A program made the position numbers and the translations under genes. This document shows, one piece after another, positions 24,145 to 32,612 of a stretch of 34,758 nt of DNA; the first letter of the stretch is position 1, and every line of letters begins with the position of its first letter. The DNA is from Geodermatophilus chilensis. GTDB lineage: Bacteria > Actinomycetota > Actinomycetes > Mycobacteriales > Geodermatophilaceae. A model generated the notes under the pieces. It was given only the letters and a program-made list of their open reading frames with translations. It did no database searches and was not told where the DNA came from. Where the stretch lies: the NCBI RefSeq assembly GCF_002802985.1, contig NZ_NVPT01000036.1, positions 1 to 34,758 of the forward strand, read 5' to 3'.

Positions 24145-24797
24145 GGTCGTGCGTCCGGGTCCGGTCCGGTCAGCTCCGGCACCGGGCTGGCCGCCTCGGT
24201 CTGCGTGGCCTCTGTCGGGTCGGCTTCCCGGAAGACGAGCGTCGAGGAGCCGATCGCCAGGTCGTCCCCGTGTCTGAGCGCTCGCATCTGCAGGAGGCGC
24301 TCACCGCAGACGTACGTGCCGTTCCGGCTGCCGGCGTCCTGAAGGCACCACGCCTGTCCGACTCGTTCCAGGACGGCGTGCACCCGGGAGGCCGCGCGAT
24401 CATCGATCAACGCGACGTCGTTGCCGGCATCGCGCCCGATGGTCACCCGTGACTTCACCAGCGGTACGACTCTGACTCCTGACGGCGTCCAGACCTCAAC
24501 GTGGGCCTCGAGGGTGCCGGTTCCCTCGGCGGCCCACCGCCGGAAGGCTTCGGTTTCTGCCTCAGGGGCCACCCCGCGCGCCACCGCGATGAACCGTTCC
24601 CGTTGCGGGTCCCGGAGACTGAGTGCGTCGGCGAGGAGCCGTGCGGTCTCCTTGCGAGCGGTCCGGTTGATCCCGCGCTCGAGGTCGCTGATCGACCGAG
24701 GGCTCAAGGTCGCTCGCTGGGCGAGTTCCTCCTGCGTCAACCTGGCGTGGAGACGAGCCGCTCGCAACAGGTCCCCGAAGGTCTGCCCTGTTCCCAT
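24141..24797 (-). CDS. XRE-type HTH regulator fused to a C-terminal FHA domain
   Basis: This 218-residue protein joins an XRE HTH (FGDLLRAARLHARLTQEELAQRATLSPRSISDLERG, residues 7-42) to an FHA phosphothreonine-binding domain. FHA motifs are IGRDAGND (120-127), SRVHA (137-141) and DAGSRNGTYV (154-163). The ATG at 24797 begins the HTH homology. It is followed with a 4-bp overlap by the Ser/Thr kinase. The pairing suggests a phosphorylation-gated DNA-binding switch: the FHA domain would bind the autophosphorylated kinase, or a target, and alter promoter binding. That mechanism is inferred. Confidence 0.88.
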
Positions 24798-24995
24798 CGC
24801 CCACCCACTCCGCGCACCGGGTCGCCGAGCCCCGCCGACGGGATGGCGTGGACGGGGCCGGTCCACGGTAGGCCCGCCGTCCCGGTCCCCGGAAGACGGC
24901 CGGGTCCTCCCGCGAGCGACCGCCGCCTCGCCGACGGAGCGAAGGTGGGGCGGCGGTCATCCGGAGCGGCGTCGTCCTCGCTGGTGAGGTCGGCG

Positions 24996-25637
24996 TCAGC
25001 CGATGCGGTCAGCCGTGATGACGGCAGAGAAGGGGCGGAGTCCGGTCGTCACGTTCCCGACGACCTGCAGCTGCACCTGTCCTTCGGTCACCGTCCCCGC
25101 CAGCGCCGAACCCTCAGCGATCGCATCCATGCTGGGGATCACGCCCAAGGAGGGACGGCAGGGCACCAGCTGTGCGGACGAGGTCAGCAGGTTCCCGGCC
25201 GCCGCTTCCTCCACATGGTCCTGGACCAGTTGACCGCTCACGTTGAGCCCGTCGAACTGGAGGTCCCAGTAGTGCAGGAACAGCGGTCCCTGGGAGGTGG
25301 CCGTCACGCCGGTCGTCTGCAGCAGCACGGACCCCTCGGCGAGGTTCGCCGCCACGGACGGCTCCGACACCTGGAGGACGAACGGGTTGCCGTCGCCCAC
25401 TCCGGGATTGACGAAGGCGTCGACCGGCACCTCGTGGATGGCCTCCCCGAGGTCCGCTCCGCACGCGTCGAGATGCCGGATGGCGATGGTCAGGATGCCG
25501 CGGTAGTGGAGCCCCTCCGCCGCCTGGGCGGCGGGCGCCGTGGCGAAACCGAACACGAGGGCAGTGAGGCTGAGCACGACCATCCAGCGCCAGGAGAAAC
25601 GCGGAACAGACGCAGGAAGCGTCAGGTGGGCGAACAT
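24996..25637 (-). CDS. Secreted hypothetical protein
   Basis: This 213-residue protein has a signal peptide (SWRWMVVLSLTALVFGFATAPAAQA) with likely cleavage after AQA near residue 40. The mature part is beta-rich with two cysteines (LDACGADL and LVPCRPSL) that could form a disulfide. The ATG at 25637 follows GGAGG. Upstream, 25665-25685 can form a 7-bp hairpin in the leader. I recognise no family. It lies 198 bp upstream of the HTH-FHA gene on the same strand, so regulation by or signalling to the kinase system is possible. Confidence 0.7.
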   Translation of the reverse strand: MFAHLTLPASVPRFSWRWMVVLSLTALVFGFATAPAAQAAEGLHYRGILTIAIRHLDACGADLGEAIHEVPVDAFVNPGVGDGNPFVLQVSEPSVAANLAEGSVLLQTTGVTATSQGPLFLHYWDLQFDGLNVSGQLVQDHVEEAAAGNLLTSSAQLVPCRPSLGVIPSMDAIAEGSALAGTVTEGQVQLQVVGNVTTGLRPFSAVITADRIG

Positions 25638-25685
25638 CTTGCACCTCCGTAGCGAGATCACCGTCACGGGGATCGAGCCCCCGTG

Positions 25686-26015
25686 GACGAGATTCCGACC
25701 ACAGCCCGGTGAGGACCACGAAGGACGACCACAGGAAGGACACAGGTTCGAGGCCCGGATGCGGAGAGCCCCGCCTGTTGTCGCCACGACCGGTGGCGGT
25801 TCTCCGGTCTCCGACGTCGGGGGTCGACCGCTTCCCGTGACGGACGGACCAGCAGCGCCGTCACGCCCGGACGACCCGTCCCCTGGCCGCCACAGGCTGC
25901 GCCGACCACGCGATCCCTCCCTCAGGGCGGTGCTGGCAGACGCTCGCGGGAACAGGCGCGTAGATGTCTGCGCACCGCTGCCTCAGAGGCACAATCAGCG
26001 CAGCTCAGTGAGGCG
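25686..26015. other. Intergenic stretch, no gene seen
   Basis: Lies between the secreted-protein leader and repeat copy B. It should hold that gene's promoter. I see no credible coding frame on either strand. Confidence 0.4.
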
Positions 26016-26051
26016 TGTGCGTGTGTAGCATGTCGCCGCCCCTCGGACACC
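26016..26051 (+). repeat. Dispersed repeat, copy B
   Basis: Begins TGTGCGTGTGTA and ends CCCCTCGGACACC; it carries a 3-base insertion relative to copies C and D. It lies 66 bp from copy C in the same orientation. Confidence 0.65.
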
Positions 26052-26076
26052 GATCTACAGCTCACCGGCACCGCGG

Positions 26077-26115
26077 AGCCGTGTGCGTATGTACCGAGTC
26101 GCCCCTCGGACACCA
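26077..26115 (+). repeat. Dispersed repeat, copy C
   Basis: This 39-base copy differs from copy D (30102-30140) at only two positions. The last part, CCCCTCGGACACCA, is like the 3' acceptor end of an actinobacterial tRNA-Leu, although the T-arm is not preserved. It lies 98 bp past the stop of the integrase fragment. Confidence 0.75.
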
Positions 26116-26213
26116 GATCGCCCGACGTTCCTGCAGGTCAGGGATGCGGGTCGCTTCCATGTCGGGGCTTCGCAGGCCCTCGTGACACCAGCGCGATACT
26201 TCGGCGCCCGGGA

Positions 26214-26535
26214 TCAGCCGTCGTCGAGCAGCGCGGCGAAGCGGTCAGCAGCCCGCCGGCCCATGCCGGGGTGCACGTGCTGGTAGACGGTGAGCGTGAT
26301 CATGGAGCTCGCGTGACCCAGGCGCTCCGAGACGACTTTCACCGGCACGCCGTCGGCCAGCAGCAGGGTGGCGTGAGTGTGGCGCAGATCGTGCAGCCGG
26401 ATCACCGGCAGCAGCTCCTCCCCCAGCGCTTTGCGCGCCTGGAGCACCTGGCCGGTGAAGCGGCGGGAGAACCGCTCCGGGTGCCGGTGAGTGCCGTCGA
26501 GGTTGCTGAACCAGTCCACGCCGGCGATCCCGGCT
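26214..26535 (-). pseudogene. Tyrosine recombinase/phage integrase, C-terminal fragment
   Basis: Only the last ~105 residues of the catalytic domain are present: DGTHRHPERFSRRF, then HDLRHTHATLLL with the HxxR pair, LGHASSMITLTVYQHV with the second His and the nucleophilic Tyr, and the tail GMGRRAADRFAALLDDG. The N-terminal arm and core-binding domains and the first catalytic Arg are missing. The homology stops near 26530, where an Excalibur tail from the other strand begins. This is a dead remnant of an integrated element. Confidence 0.85.
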
Positions 26536-26582
26536 ACTCGCGCAAGCTGGACCGCGACGGCGACGGCGTCACCTGCGAGTAG
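26516..26582 (+). pseudogene. Excalibur calcium-binding domain, C-terminal tail
   Basis: The plus-strand frame ending at TAG 26580-26582 reads HAGDPGYSRKLDRDGDGVTCE, the signature end of an Excalibur domain (GDPGY...LDRDGDG..CE). The rest of the gene is missing, replaced by the antisense integrase fragment. It marks a sharp recombination junction near 26520. Confidence 0.7.
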
Positions 26583-26789
26583 CCGAAGTCCGACCCCGAG
26601 GGCGGTCACCGGGGCACCGTAGCCACGGGCCCGCCGCACGCGTCAGAACCGACCGGACGGCGTACCGGTGCATCGACACCCTCGCCGTCGCCCCCTCCGC
26701 GGCGCTGGCCACAATCCACACCGCGCGACGCCGCCGCGGGTCGGGCCGAGCCGCTCCTGAGTAGGCCTCCTCGAGCCCTGTCGTGTCGG

Positions 26790-28517
26790 TCACCGATCGT
26801 GCACTGCCGCCGCCGCGTCGACGATCCCTTCGCCGTACAGGCCGTTCTCGTCGGTCGTGCCCTCGCACACGGCGTTGAAGTCAGGAGTCTGCCCCTCGTC
26901 GGTGTAGACCTCGACCCCACCAGCGGGACAGGCGTGGTCCTCCGCGGAGGTGGCGAGGACGCGGGCCACCACTGCGGGGTCGAGCGCGCGTCCGTCGCGA
27001 CCGGAGCGGCCCTCCTCCTCGATGATCAAGGCCGCCACGCCGGCGACGTGGGGCGACGCGATCGACGTGCCCTGCAGATAGGTGTAAAAGCCGCACACGC
27101 CCTTCTCGTCGCAGTACTTGACGGAGAACTCGTCGACCGGGTCGCCGTTCGCGTCGGCCAGGCCTTGCTCGATCGCCACGTCAAGCGGGTACGACGACAG
27201 GATCAGGTTCCCCGGCGTCTGGAAAGCCGGCGTGCCGACGAAGTCGCGGAACCAGCCACCCGGGGCGGCGATCTCGACGTCACCCAGCCCGTAGTTGGAG
27301 TAGTCCGCCTTGGTCGTCGACGGGCCCACTGCCGACACCGAGACGACCTCCGGTGCCTCGTTCGGCATGATCAGACAGGTGTTCTTCACCGTTCGCGGCC
27401 ACGCGGCGTCGGGCGGGAAGTCCGGGCTCGTCTCGTCGTACCGGATCGGCGCGGCCAGGTCCTGGTGCTCGTTGCCCGCGGCCCCGACGAGCGTGACCCC
27501 GCGCCCATGGGCGTACGTCACCGCGCCCAGCACCAGCTCGCGGATGAGCCGCTGCTGGGCAAGCTCCTCGTCGGTCACGTCGCCCTCGATGTACTCGTCC
27601 CGCGACGCGCAGTTGTACAGCCACGGATCGGTGAAGAAGCTCATGTTGACGACGTCGAGGCGGATGTCGCCCGCGTACACCAGCGCCTTGACCGTCTCAT
27701 ACAGGAAGAAGTAGCCGGAGTCGTTCCCGGCCCGCACGTTGACGAGGGTCGCGTCCGGGGCCACGCCTCCGATACCGAAGTCGTTGTCGTCGGCCGCGAC
27801 GATGCCGGCCACGTGCGTTCCGTGCCCGTTGTCGTCCACGTCGGCCGGGTCGACGCAGCTCTCGAACTCGCAGGGACCGTCGACCTCAGGGATGTCGGTC
27901 GTGAAGTTCCGCGACCGCTGGGGGTCGAAGTTCGGCGCGAGGTCGGGGTGCGTGGCGTCGATACCGGTGTCGATGATCCCGACGTCGACTCTCTTGCCGG
28001 TCGCCTCACGGTGGGCAGCGTCGGCCGTCGCCCCGATCATCTGCATGTTCCACTGCCGGTCCGCCAGCGGCTCGGCGTCGGGCCTCCCGTGGGATGGCCG
28101 GTCGGCGGAGCCGGACCCACCCGCTCGATCCGCCGCCGGTCGCTCCTCGGCGAAGCGGTGCGGCATGCCCGGCCGTGCGGTGCCGACCGAGTGGTTCCGC
28201 GCGGCCCCGCGGATCTCCCCGCGTGCGCGCACGTTGTCGAGGAAGGCGCCGTCGGTGGAGGTGACCAGCGCGACGCCGACCTGCTCGGTCACGTCCGTGA
28301 CGGTGCCGCCTGCGGCCGCGATCGCGGCAGCCGCGGCCTTGGGGGCGCCGTTGAAGGCGACGATGTACTCCTCGGCGGTGGACGCCGGCGCCTGAGGAGC
28401 AGCAGCGTCTCCTGGAGTCCCGGTCGCGGTCGTCGACGTCCCGAGCACCATCGCGAACGAGACGGAGAGGACTCCGACCGCCTTGCCGGCACTGCGCTTT
28501 CCAGACCGAGACCACAT
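26790..28517 (-). CDS. Secreted subtilisin-like serine protease (peptidase S8)
   Basis: This 575-residue protease has a signal peptide in the first ~40 residues, an inhibitor-I9-like propeptide (EEYIVAFNGAP to about residue 110) and a complete catalytic domain: Asp183 (GIIDTGID), His232 (NGHGTHVAG), oxyanion Asn349 (GAAGNEH) and Ser485 (GTSIASPHVAG). Several Cys pairs (216/221, 303/381, 469/475) may form disulfides. The ATG at 28517 follows GAGAGGCGG; an in-frame TTG seven codons upstream is the alternative. It is the only intact gene between the integrase fragment and the IS fragment. Probably exported and self-activated; the substrate is unknown. Confidence 0.93.
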   Translation of the reverse strand: MWSRSGKRSAGKAVGVLSVSFAMVLGTSTTATGTPGDAAAPQAPASTAEEYIVAFNGAPKAAAAAIAAAGGTVTDVTEQVGVALVTSTDGAFLDNVRARGEIRGAARNHSVGTARPGMPHRFAEERPAADRAGGSGSADRPSHGRPDAEPLADRQWNMQMIGATADAAHREATGKRVDVGIIDTGIDATHPDLAPNFDPQRSRNFTTDIPEVDGPCEFESCVDPADVDDNGHGTHVAGIVAADDNDFGIGGVAPDATLVNVRAGNDSGYFFLYETVKALVYAGDIRLDVVNMSFFTDPWLYNCASRDEYIEGDVTDEELAQQRLIRELVLGAVTYAHGRGVTLVGAAGNEHQDLAAPIRYDETSPDFPPDAAWPRTVKNTCLIMPNEAPEVVSVSAVGPSTTKADYSNYGLGDVEIAAPGGWFRDFVGTPAFQTPGNLILSSYPLDVAIEQGLADANGDPVDEFSVKYCDEKGVCGFYTYLQGTSIASPHVAGVAALIIEEEGRSGRDGRALDPAVVARVLATSAEDHACPAGGVEVYTDEGQTPDFNAVCEGTTDENGLYGEGIVDAAAAVHDR

Positions 28518-28693
28518 CCCGCGCCGCCTCTCGGGCAAGCCATGGGTGGTACCGACGGCCTGGCATTGGCCGGAGCGGTTTCGGTTCGTCAGTAAAGCGA
28601 GTGGCCCCTCTCACGTCGAGGGGCGCCGACCCGGGACCAAGAAATGTGGCCGCCGGCGCTACACCGCCGCTGGATGAGTAGGTCCGAACCCGG

Positions 28694-29155
28694 TCAGTGG
28701 TCGTAGGCGATCAGGGATCGGGTGACGGGCTGGTCGGTGGCGCGGCTAGGCCATAGGGCGGCGGTCAGGGCCAGCAGCCGCTGGGCGATCCGCGCGGTGA
28801 GTCCGGCGAGGCTGCGCCCGCCGTGCAGCTCGAGATCGAGCTGGCCTTTGAGGGTGTCGTAGACGGACTCGATGAGCTGGCGGATCGGGGCCAGTAGTTG
28901 CTGGCCGGGTCGGGGCGCGCGGTTGCGGGAAGAGGGGCGCAGCAGCGTCGCACCGTGTGCGGCGAGATAGTCGTCGAGCTCGGCAGAGACGTAGCCCTTA
29001 TCCGCGATGAGCAGCAGCCCGGGGCGCTGGTCGAGCAGATCGGCGTCGTGGTCGAGAACGCACATGAGCACCTGGCGCTCGTCGAGCTTGGGATCGGCCA
29101 GCGCCCAGGTGATCGGCAGCCCGGCCGGCGTGCAGACCAGATGCACACCTGGGTC
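28694..29155 (-). pseudogene. IS982-family transposase, C-terminal fragment
   Basis: About 150 residues of the C-terminal half of an IS982/IS5-like DDE transposase: LLLIADKGYVSAELDDYL (second Asp region), LIESVYDTLKGQLDLELHGG with the catalytic Glu, and GLTARIAQRLLALTAALW. The N-terminal half, with the first Asp, is missing. The sequence is fused at about 29155 to the aldolase remnant. It probably came in by IS insertion followed by deletion; no matching left end is visible. Confidence 0.75.
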
Positions 29156-29156
29156 T

Positions 29157-29939
29157 TCGACCAGATGCCCACCACGTCCACGCCGTCGAGCACGGCGACC
29201 AGGTCAGCCTCGCCCGGCGCCTCCCGGAGCGACTCGGTCTCGTAGCCGGCCGCGCCGAGGAGATCGGCCGCCACCGGGTCGATGCTCTCCAGCAGCAAGG
29301 CCCTGGGCACGTCCAAGGACCTCTCGACCGCGGGACCGCCGGCCCGGGAGATGATCGAGGACAGCTCCTCTCGCAGCTCCTCCCGGCGCTCGCCGCCGGT
29401 CAGCCCCAGGGACAGGGACAGGTTGCCCGGACCGACGTACACGCCGTCGACGGCGAGGACGGCGTCGAGGTCGTCGAGCGCGGTCGCGGCCTCCACCATC
29501 ACGACCACCAGAGGCTGGTCGGCACCGCCGGCGAGCCGTCCGATCGACCGCCCACCGGCCGGGGCGTACCGGCAGGCGGCGACGACCTCCCGGGCGTGGT
29601 CGGCGTCGCGCACGTTGGGCACGATGACGCCGTGGGCGCCCAGGTCGAGCGGGCGACGATGACGCCGCCGGCGCCCAGGTCGAGCGGGCGGCCGACGTCG
29701 GCGAAGGCCGGGCTGCGGGTCCGGACCAGCGGCACCGCGCCCGCCGCGGCGATCGCCGCCGCGACGCCCGGCAGCTCGGCCTCGGCCATTGCGCCGTGCT
29801 GCAGGTCGACGACGACGTAGTCGGCTCGGGTCCGCGCCAGCACCTCGCCGGTCACCGCGCCGGGCAGCAGGCTCCACAGGCCGTGGCACGGCTGCCCGGC
29901 GGCCCACCGCCGCCGCAGGTCGACCTCGCTGATCGCCAT
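29157..29939 (-). pseudogene. HpcH/HpaI-type aldolase, frameshifted and cut at its 3' end
   Basis: The gene starts at ATG 29939 and reads well to residue ~95 (LRRRWAAGQPCHGLWSLL, YVVVDLQHGAM, VPLVRTRSPAFADVGRPLDLGA). A 35-bp imperfect tandem duplication (29621-29655 and 29656-29690) then shifts the frame. The second frame continues with the same segment again (LDLGAHGVIVPNVRDADHAR), GRSIGRLAGG and VDGVYVGPGNLSLSLGL. Near 29157 the homology ends at the transposase fragment. The family cleaves 2-keto-3-deoxy sugar acids or related hydroxy-keto acids. Both the shift and the truncation argue for a pseudogene. Confidence 0.8.
29621..29690. repeat. 35-bp tandem duplication inside the aldolase
   Basis: Two adjacent 35-base copies differ at two neighbouring positions (TG versus CC). 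The encoded peptide is the PLDLGAxGVIV strand in both. Because 35 is not a multiple of three, the duplication breaks the frame. Confidence 0.85.
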
Positions 29940-30101
29940 CCCAGGACCCACCCTCCCGCCGGCTCCCGACCACGGCGGCGTCGTCGGCCACCGCCTCGGG
30001 ACCCCGCCGGGACGATCCTCCGACTGCCGCCACCGACTCTGCTGGCTCGGACCGTGATAGCCGCGGTCGCCGGGAGACTCGCCATGCATGATCACGGCCG
30101 T

Positions 30102-30140
30102 AGCCGTGTGCGTATGCACCGTGTCGCCCCTCGGACACCA
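30102..30140 (+). repeat. Dispersed repeat, copy D
   Basis: Nearly identical to copy C (37 of 39). It contains GTGC-gtat-GCAC and GTGTC-N8-GACAC, so two short hairpins could form. It lies 163 bp upstream of the aldolase remnant start and 402 bp before the DUF59 gene. Between 30141 and 30542 I see only a possible worn coding fragment (about 30258-30350). Confidence 0.75.
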
Positions 30141-30542
30141 CGCTGTGGGCAGTTGCCCGCCGCACCTCTTGGGCCGCCTCCGATTCGGATGCGGCCCTCG
30201 CCGTCGTCGGCCCGACTGCGGATCCCGCCGGGTACGTCCCGGTCCGCAGCGGCGACCATGCTGACCCTGCAGGCCGATACCGGCGGGTGGGAGCTGGCCC
30301 GCCTGCAACTGCATCCCGACGGCAGGCGGAAGGCGATCCTGCGGCGCCGGACGCGGCTGCCTACCTGCCCAAGCCGGTCATCTAACGGCTGCGGCCGGCT
30401 CCGGCGTCCCTCCGGCGGGCGCCGGCCTCGATGGCGCCCGTCTCCGGGAGGCCTGGGCGTCACCGGGATCCTCGACGACGGGACCGGGCTCCCGGGCCCG
30501 AACCCCTGGTCACGGGTGTGGTTCAGGTCACACCATGGCGGG

Positions 30543-30920
30543 ATGACTCAGCCGTCTCCCGCGGTGCCCGACTGGGTGACCCGCGCGCTCTCCACGGTGT
30601 TCGACCCCTGCTGCCGGGAGAAGGGCATTTCCGTCGTCGACATGGGGCTGCTCCGGTCGGTCGCCGTCCGCGACGGGCATGCCCGGGTCGAACTGCTGCT
30701 CACCTCGGGCTGGTGCCCGTTCGCCGCCCGGGTGGTCGCCGACGTCGAGACGGCGATCCGCCGGCAGCCCGGCGTCGAGACCTGCGAGGTCGAGATCGTC
30801 TGGAACGAGGTCTGGACGACCGACCGCCTCTCGCCCTCCGCCGCCCGCCGGCTGCGGTTCCTCCCCGACCCCGTCGCCGTCCCCGACCGCGACGCGTTCG
30901 TCTCCGCCCACCGCTCCTAG
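30543..30920 (+). CDS. DUF59/MIP18-family iron-sulfur assembly-like protein
   Basis: This 125-residue protein matches the PaaD/SufT/MIP18 family: DPCCREKGISVVDMGLLRSV near the start, the reactive Cys58 in TSGWCPFAA, VEIVWNEVWTTDRLS and a C-terminal basic tail. Family members help insert metal or Fe-S centres into particular enzymes. The ATG at 30543 begins the homology. The gene is followed 30 bp later by an amidohydrolase. The same two-gene pair occurs in actinobacterial propane monooxygenase (prm/mim) clusters. No monooxygenase subunit is present here. Confidence 0.78.
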   Translation: MTQPSPAVPDWVTRALSTVFDPCCREKGISVVDMGLLRSVAVRDGHARVELLLTSGWCPFAARVVADVETAIRRQPGVETCEVEIVWNEVWTTDRLSPSAARRLRFLPDPVAVPDRDAFVSAHRS

Positions 30921-30950
30921 CCGCTCCAGCCCCAGCCCAGGAGGACGACC

Positions 30951-31961
30951 ATGATCGGCGACGCATTCGTGTTCGACGGGGTCGCGCACCCGTTCAACTT
31001 CACACCCAAGAACGCGTTCGGGTCACCGGGGCAGATGTTCGCCAACCACCTGTACGCCTTCCACGCGACGCTGACCCCGGACAGCGAGCCGAAGCTGTCG
31101 GCGGAGGAGTTCCTCAAGGACTGGACGCCGGCCGACATCCGGCAGATGGTCTACGACCAGTCCGACACCGACATGCTGGTCGCGATGCCGCTGCCGCTGA
31201 CCGACCTGTTCCGCGACGGGCTCTCGCCGTGGGAGGAGTGCGCGGAACTGGCCCAGCGGGATCCGGACCGGACGGTGTTCTGGGGCTCGGTCAACCCGCT
31301 CGAGGGACGCCGGGCGCTGGACCTGATGGAGCGCCAGGTCGGCGAGTTCGGCGCCAAGGCGTTCAAGTTCTACAACGTCCGCTACGACTACGGCTCACCG
31401 TTCCCGTGGCGGATGGACGACCCGCAGGTCGCCTTCCCGGTCTTCGAGAAGGCCCAGGAACTGGGCGTGAACCTGATCGGGGTGCACAAGGGCGTGCCGC
31501 TGGGCCCGCAGCCGATCGAGGCCACCCAGACGTGGGACATGGACGGCGCGGCCGCGAACTTCCCCGACATCAACTTCGTGATCTTCCACGTCGGGCTGCC
31601 GTTCATCGACGAGACCTGCTGGCAGCTCATCCGCTATCCGAACCTGTACGCGTCGCTGGCCGCGACGATCAACTTCCTGGTCCGGGCGCCGCGGATGTTC
31701 GCCGAGATCCTCGGCAAGCTGCTGTTCTGGTGCGGTGAGGACAAGATCGTCTACGGCTCGGAGGCGCCGATCTTCCACCCGCAGTGGGCGCTGCGGGCCT
31801 TCATGGACTTCTCGATCCCGCAGGACCTGTGCGAGGGCTACGGCTATCCGCAGCTCACCGACGTCGCCAAGCGGAAGATCCTCGGCGAGAACCTGCTCCG
31901 CCTGCACGGGATGGACGTCGAGGAGACCAAGGCCCGGCTGGGCCGCCCCCAGGCGCACTGA
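30951..31961 (+). CDS. Amidohydrolase-2-family protein (prm/mim cluster type)
   Basis: This 336-residue TIM-barrel protein has VHKGVPL (His179), VIFHVGLPFID (His213) and KIVYGSEAP (residue 271). Usual metal ligands are altered: the N-terminal HxH is reduced to AHP with His13, and the Asp of the GSD motif is Glu271. KFYNVRYDYG carries Lys139 near the usual bridging position. The ATG at 30951 follows AGGAGG. It is probably co-transcribed with the DUF59 gene. Homologues lie next to propane-type diiron monooxygenases; their reaction is not established, and decarboxylase or hydrolase activity is possible. Confidence 0.78.
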   Translation: MIGDAFVFDGVAHPFNFTPKNAFGSPGQMFANHLYAFHATLTPDSEPKLSAEEFLKDWTPADIRQMVYDQSDTDMLVAMPLPLTDLFRDGLSPWEECAELAQRDPDRTVFWGSVNPLEGRRALDLMERQVGEFGAKAFKFYNVRYDYGSPFPWRMDDPQVAFPVFEKAQELGVNLIGVHKGVPLGPQPIEATQTWDMDGAAANFPDINFVIFHVGLPFIDETCWQLIRYPNLYASLAATINFLVRAPRMFAEILGKLLFWCGEDKIVYGSEAPIFHPQWALRAFMDFSIPQDLCEGYGYPQLTDVAKRKILGENLLRLHGMDVEETKARLGRPQAH

Positions 31962-32046
31962 CCCCGAAATGCGCCCGTGGGCCGGCCGGGTGGAGCACCC
32001 GCCGTGCTGGTGCCGTCCCCGATCCCGGGGAACGGCCCCGCAGCGC

Positions 32047-32160
32047 GTCTCGGGGGACGAGGACGACCTTGCCGACGGTGCTGCGGTCGGCGAGTTCGGC
32101 CAGGGCCTGCGGTGCCAGGTCGAGCGGCAGGACCACTGCGAACATCGGGTGATACGGGTG
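32047..32160 (-). pseudogene. C-terminal scrap of a zinc-type alcohol dehydrogenase/quinone oxidoreductase
   Basis: The minus-strand frame reads VLPLDLAPQALAELADRSTV followed by GKVVLVP, which is the typical final segment of medium-chain quinone oxidoreductases. No stop follows immediately and no upstream domain is present. It lies 86 bp past the amidohydrolase gene, in the opposite direction. Confidence 0.45.
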
Positions 32161-32176
32161 ACGCCGTCCCGGACGA

Positions 32177-32213
32177 GCGACCGCCCCGTCCGCGCGGCGG
32201 ACGGGGCGGTCGC
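32177..32213. terminator. Perfect 17-bp stem hairpin
   Basis: 32177-32193 and 32197-32213 are exact inverted complements with a 3-nt loop. It is downstream of the DUF59-amidohydrolase pair and is the strongest terminator-like structure in this part. The rest of 32214-32612 has no recognised gene; a partial match to the start and end of the dispersed repeat occurs at about 32447-32482. Confidence 0.6.
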
Positions 32214-32612
32214 CGATGTGGGCCAAGGGTCAGCCGCCGGGGCCTCCCCGGGCTCCCACGCCGTCAGTGATCGAGTCGAGACGCGACGCCCCCGGCTCAG
32301 CGGGTCGTCGTCCCTGCCCCTGCTCCGGTTCGCGGCGTTACGGGAAGGGGGCTTCCACCCGGCCGAGCGGGTCCGGTTCGCGCTCGGCCGGGGCGACGTC
32401 GAGGGCCCGCCCGCGCCCCACGGGGGGCCGGCTGCACACGTAGGCGTGTGCGTGTGAAACGCCCAGCAGTGGGCTCTCGGACGCGCGGGATACCCGGCCA
32501 CTGCTCTGGAGTCCGAGCCCCGATGCCCGTTGCCTGGGCCTCGGAGGGAGAGCACAGTGTGCCGCGCGGCGATGCCGCAGGGGCGTCGCCGTCACCAGGA
32601 AGGAGCGGTGGC

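Noticed and set aside
26799-28595. Long open frame of about 598 codons antisense to the subtilase
   Set aside because: The opposite strand encodes a complete S8 protease with all catalytic motifs. The antisense translation is low-complexity Arg/Val/Gly/Asp and has no domain.
30102-30140. A tRNA-Leu gene or 3' end at the dispersed repeat
   Set aside because: Only the last ~14 bases resemble a tRNA end. The T-arm GGTTCAA is not kept and no tRNA body precedes it.
30258-30380. Possible coding fragment (GGWELARLQLHPDGRRKAILRRR)
   Set aside because: It looks like worn coding sequence, but I cannot name a family and it runs into the DUF59 frame without its own start or stop.
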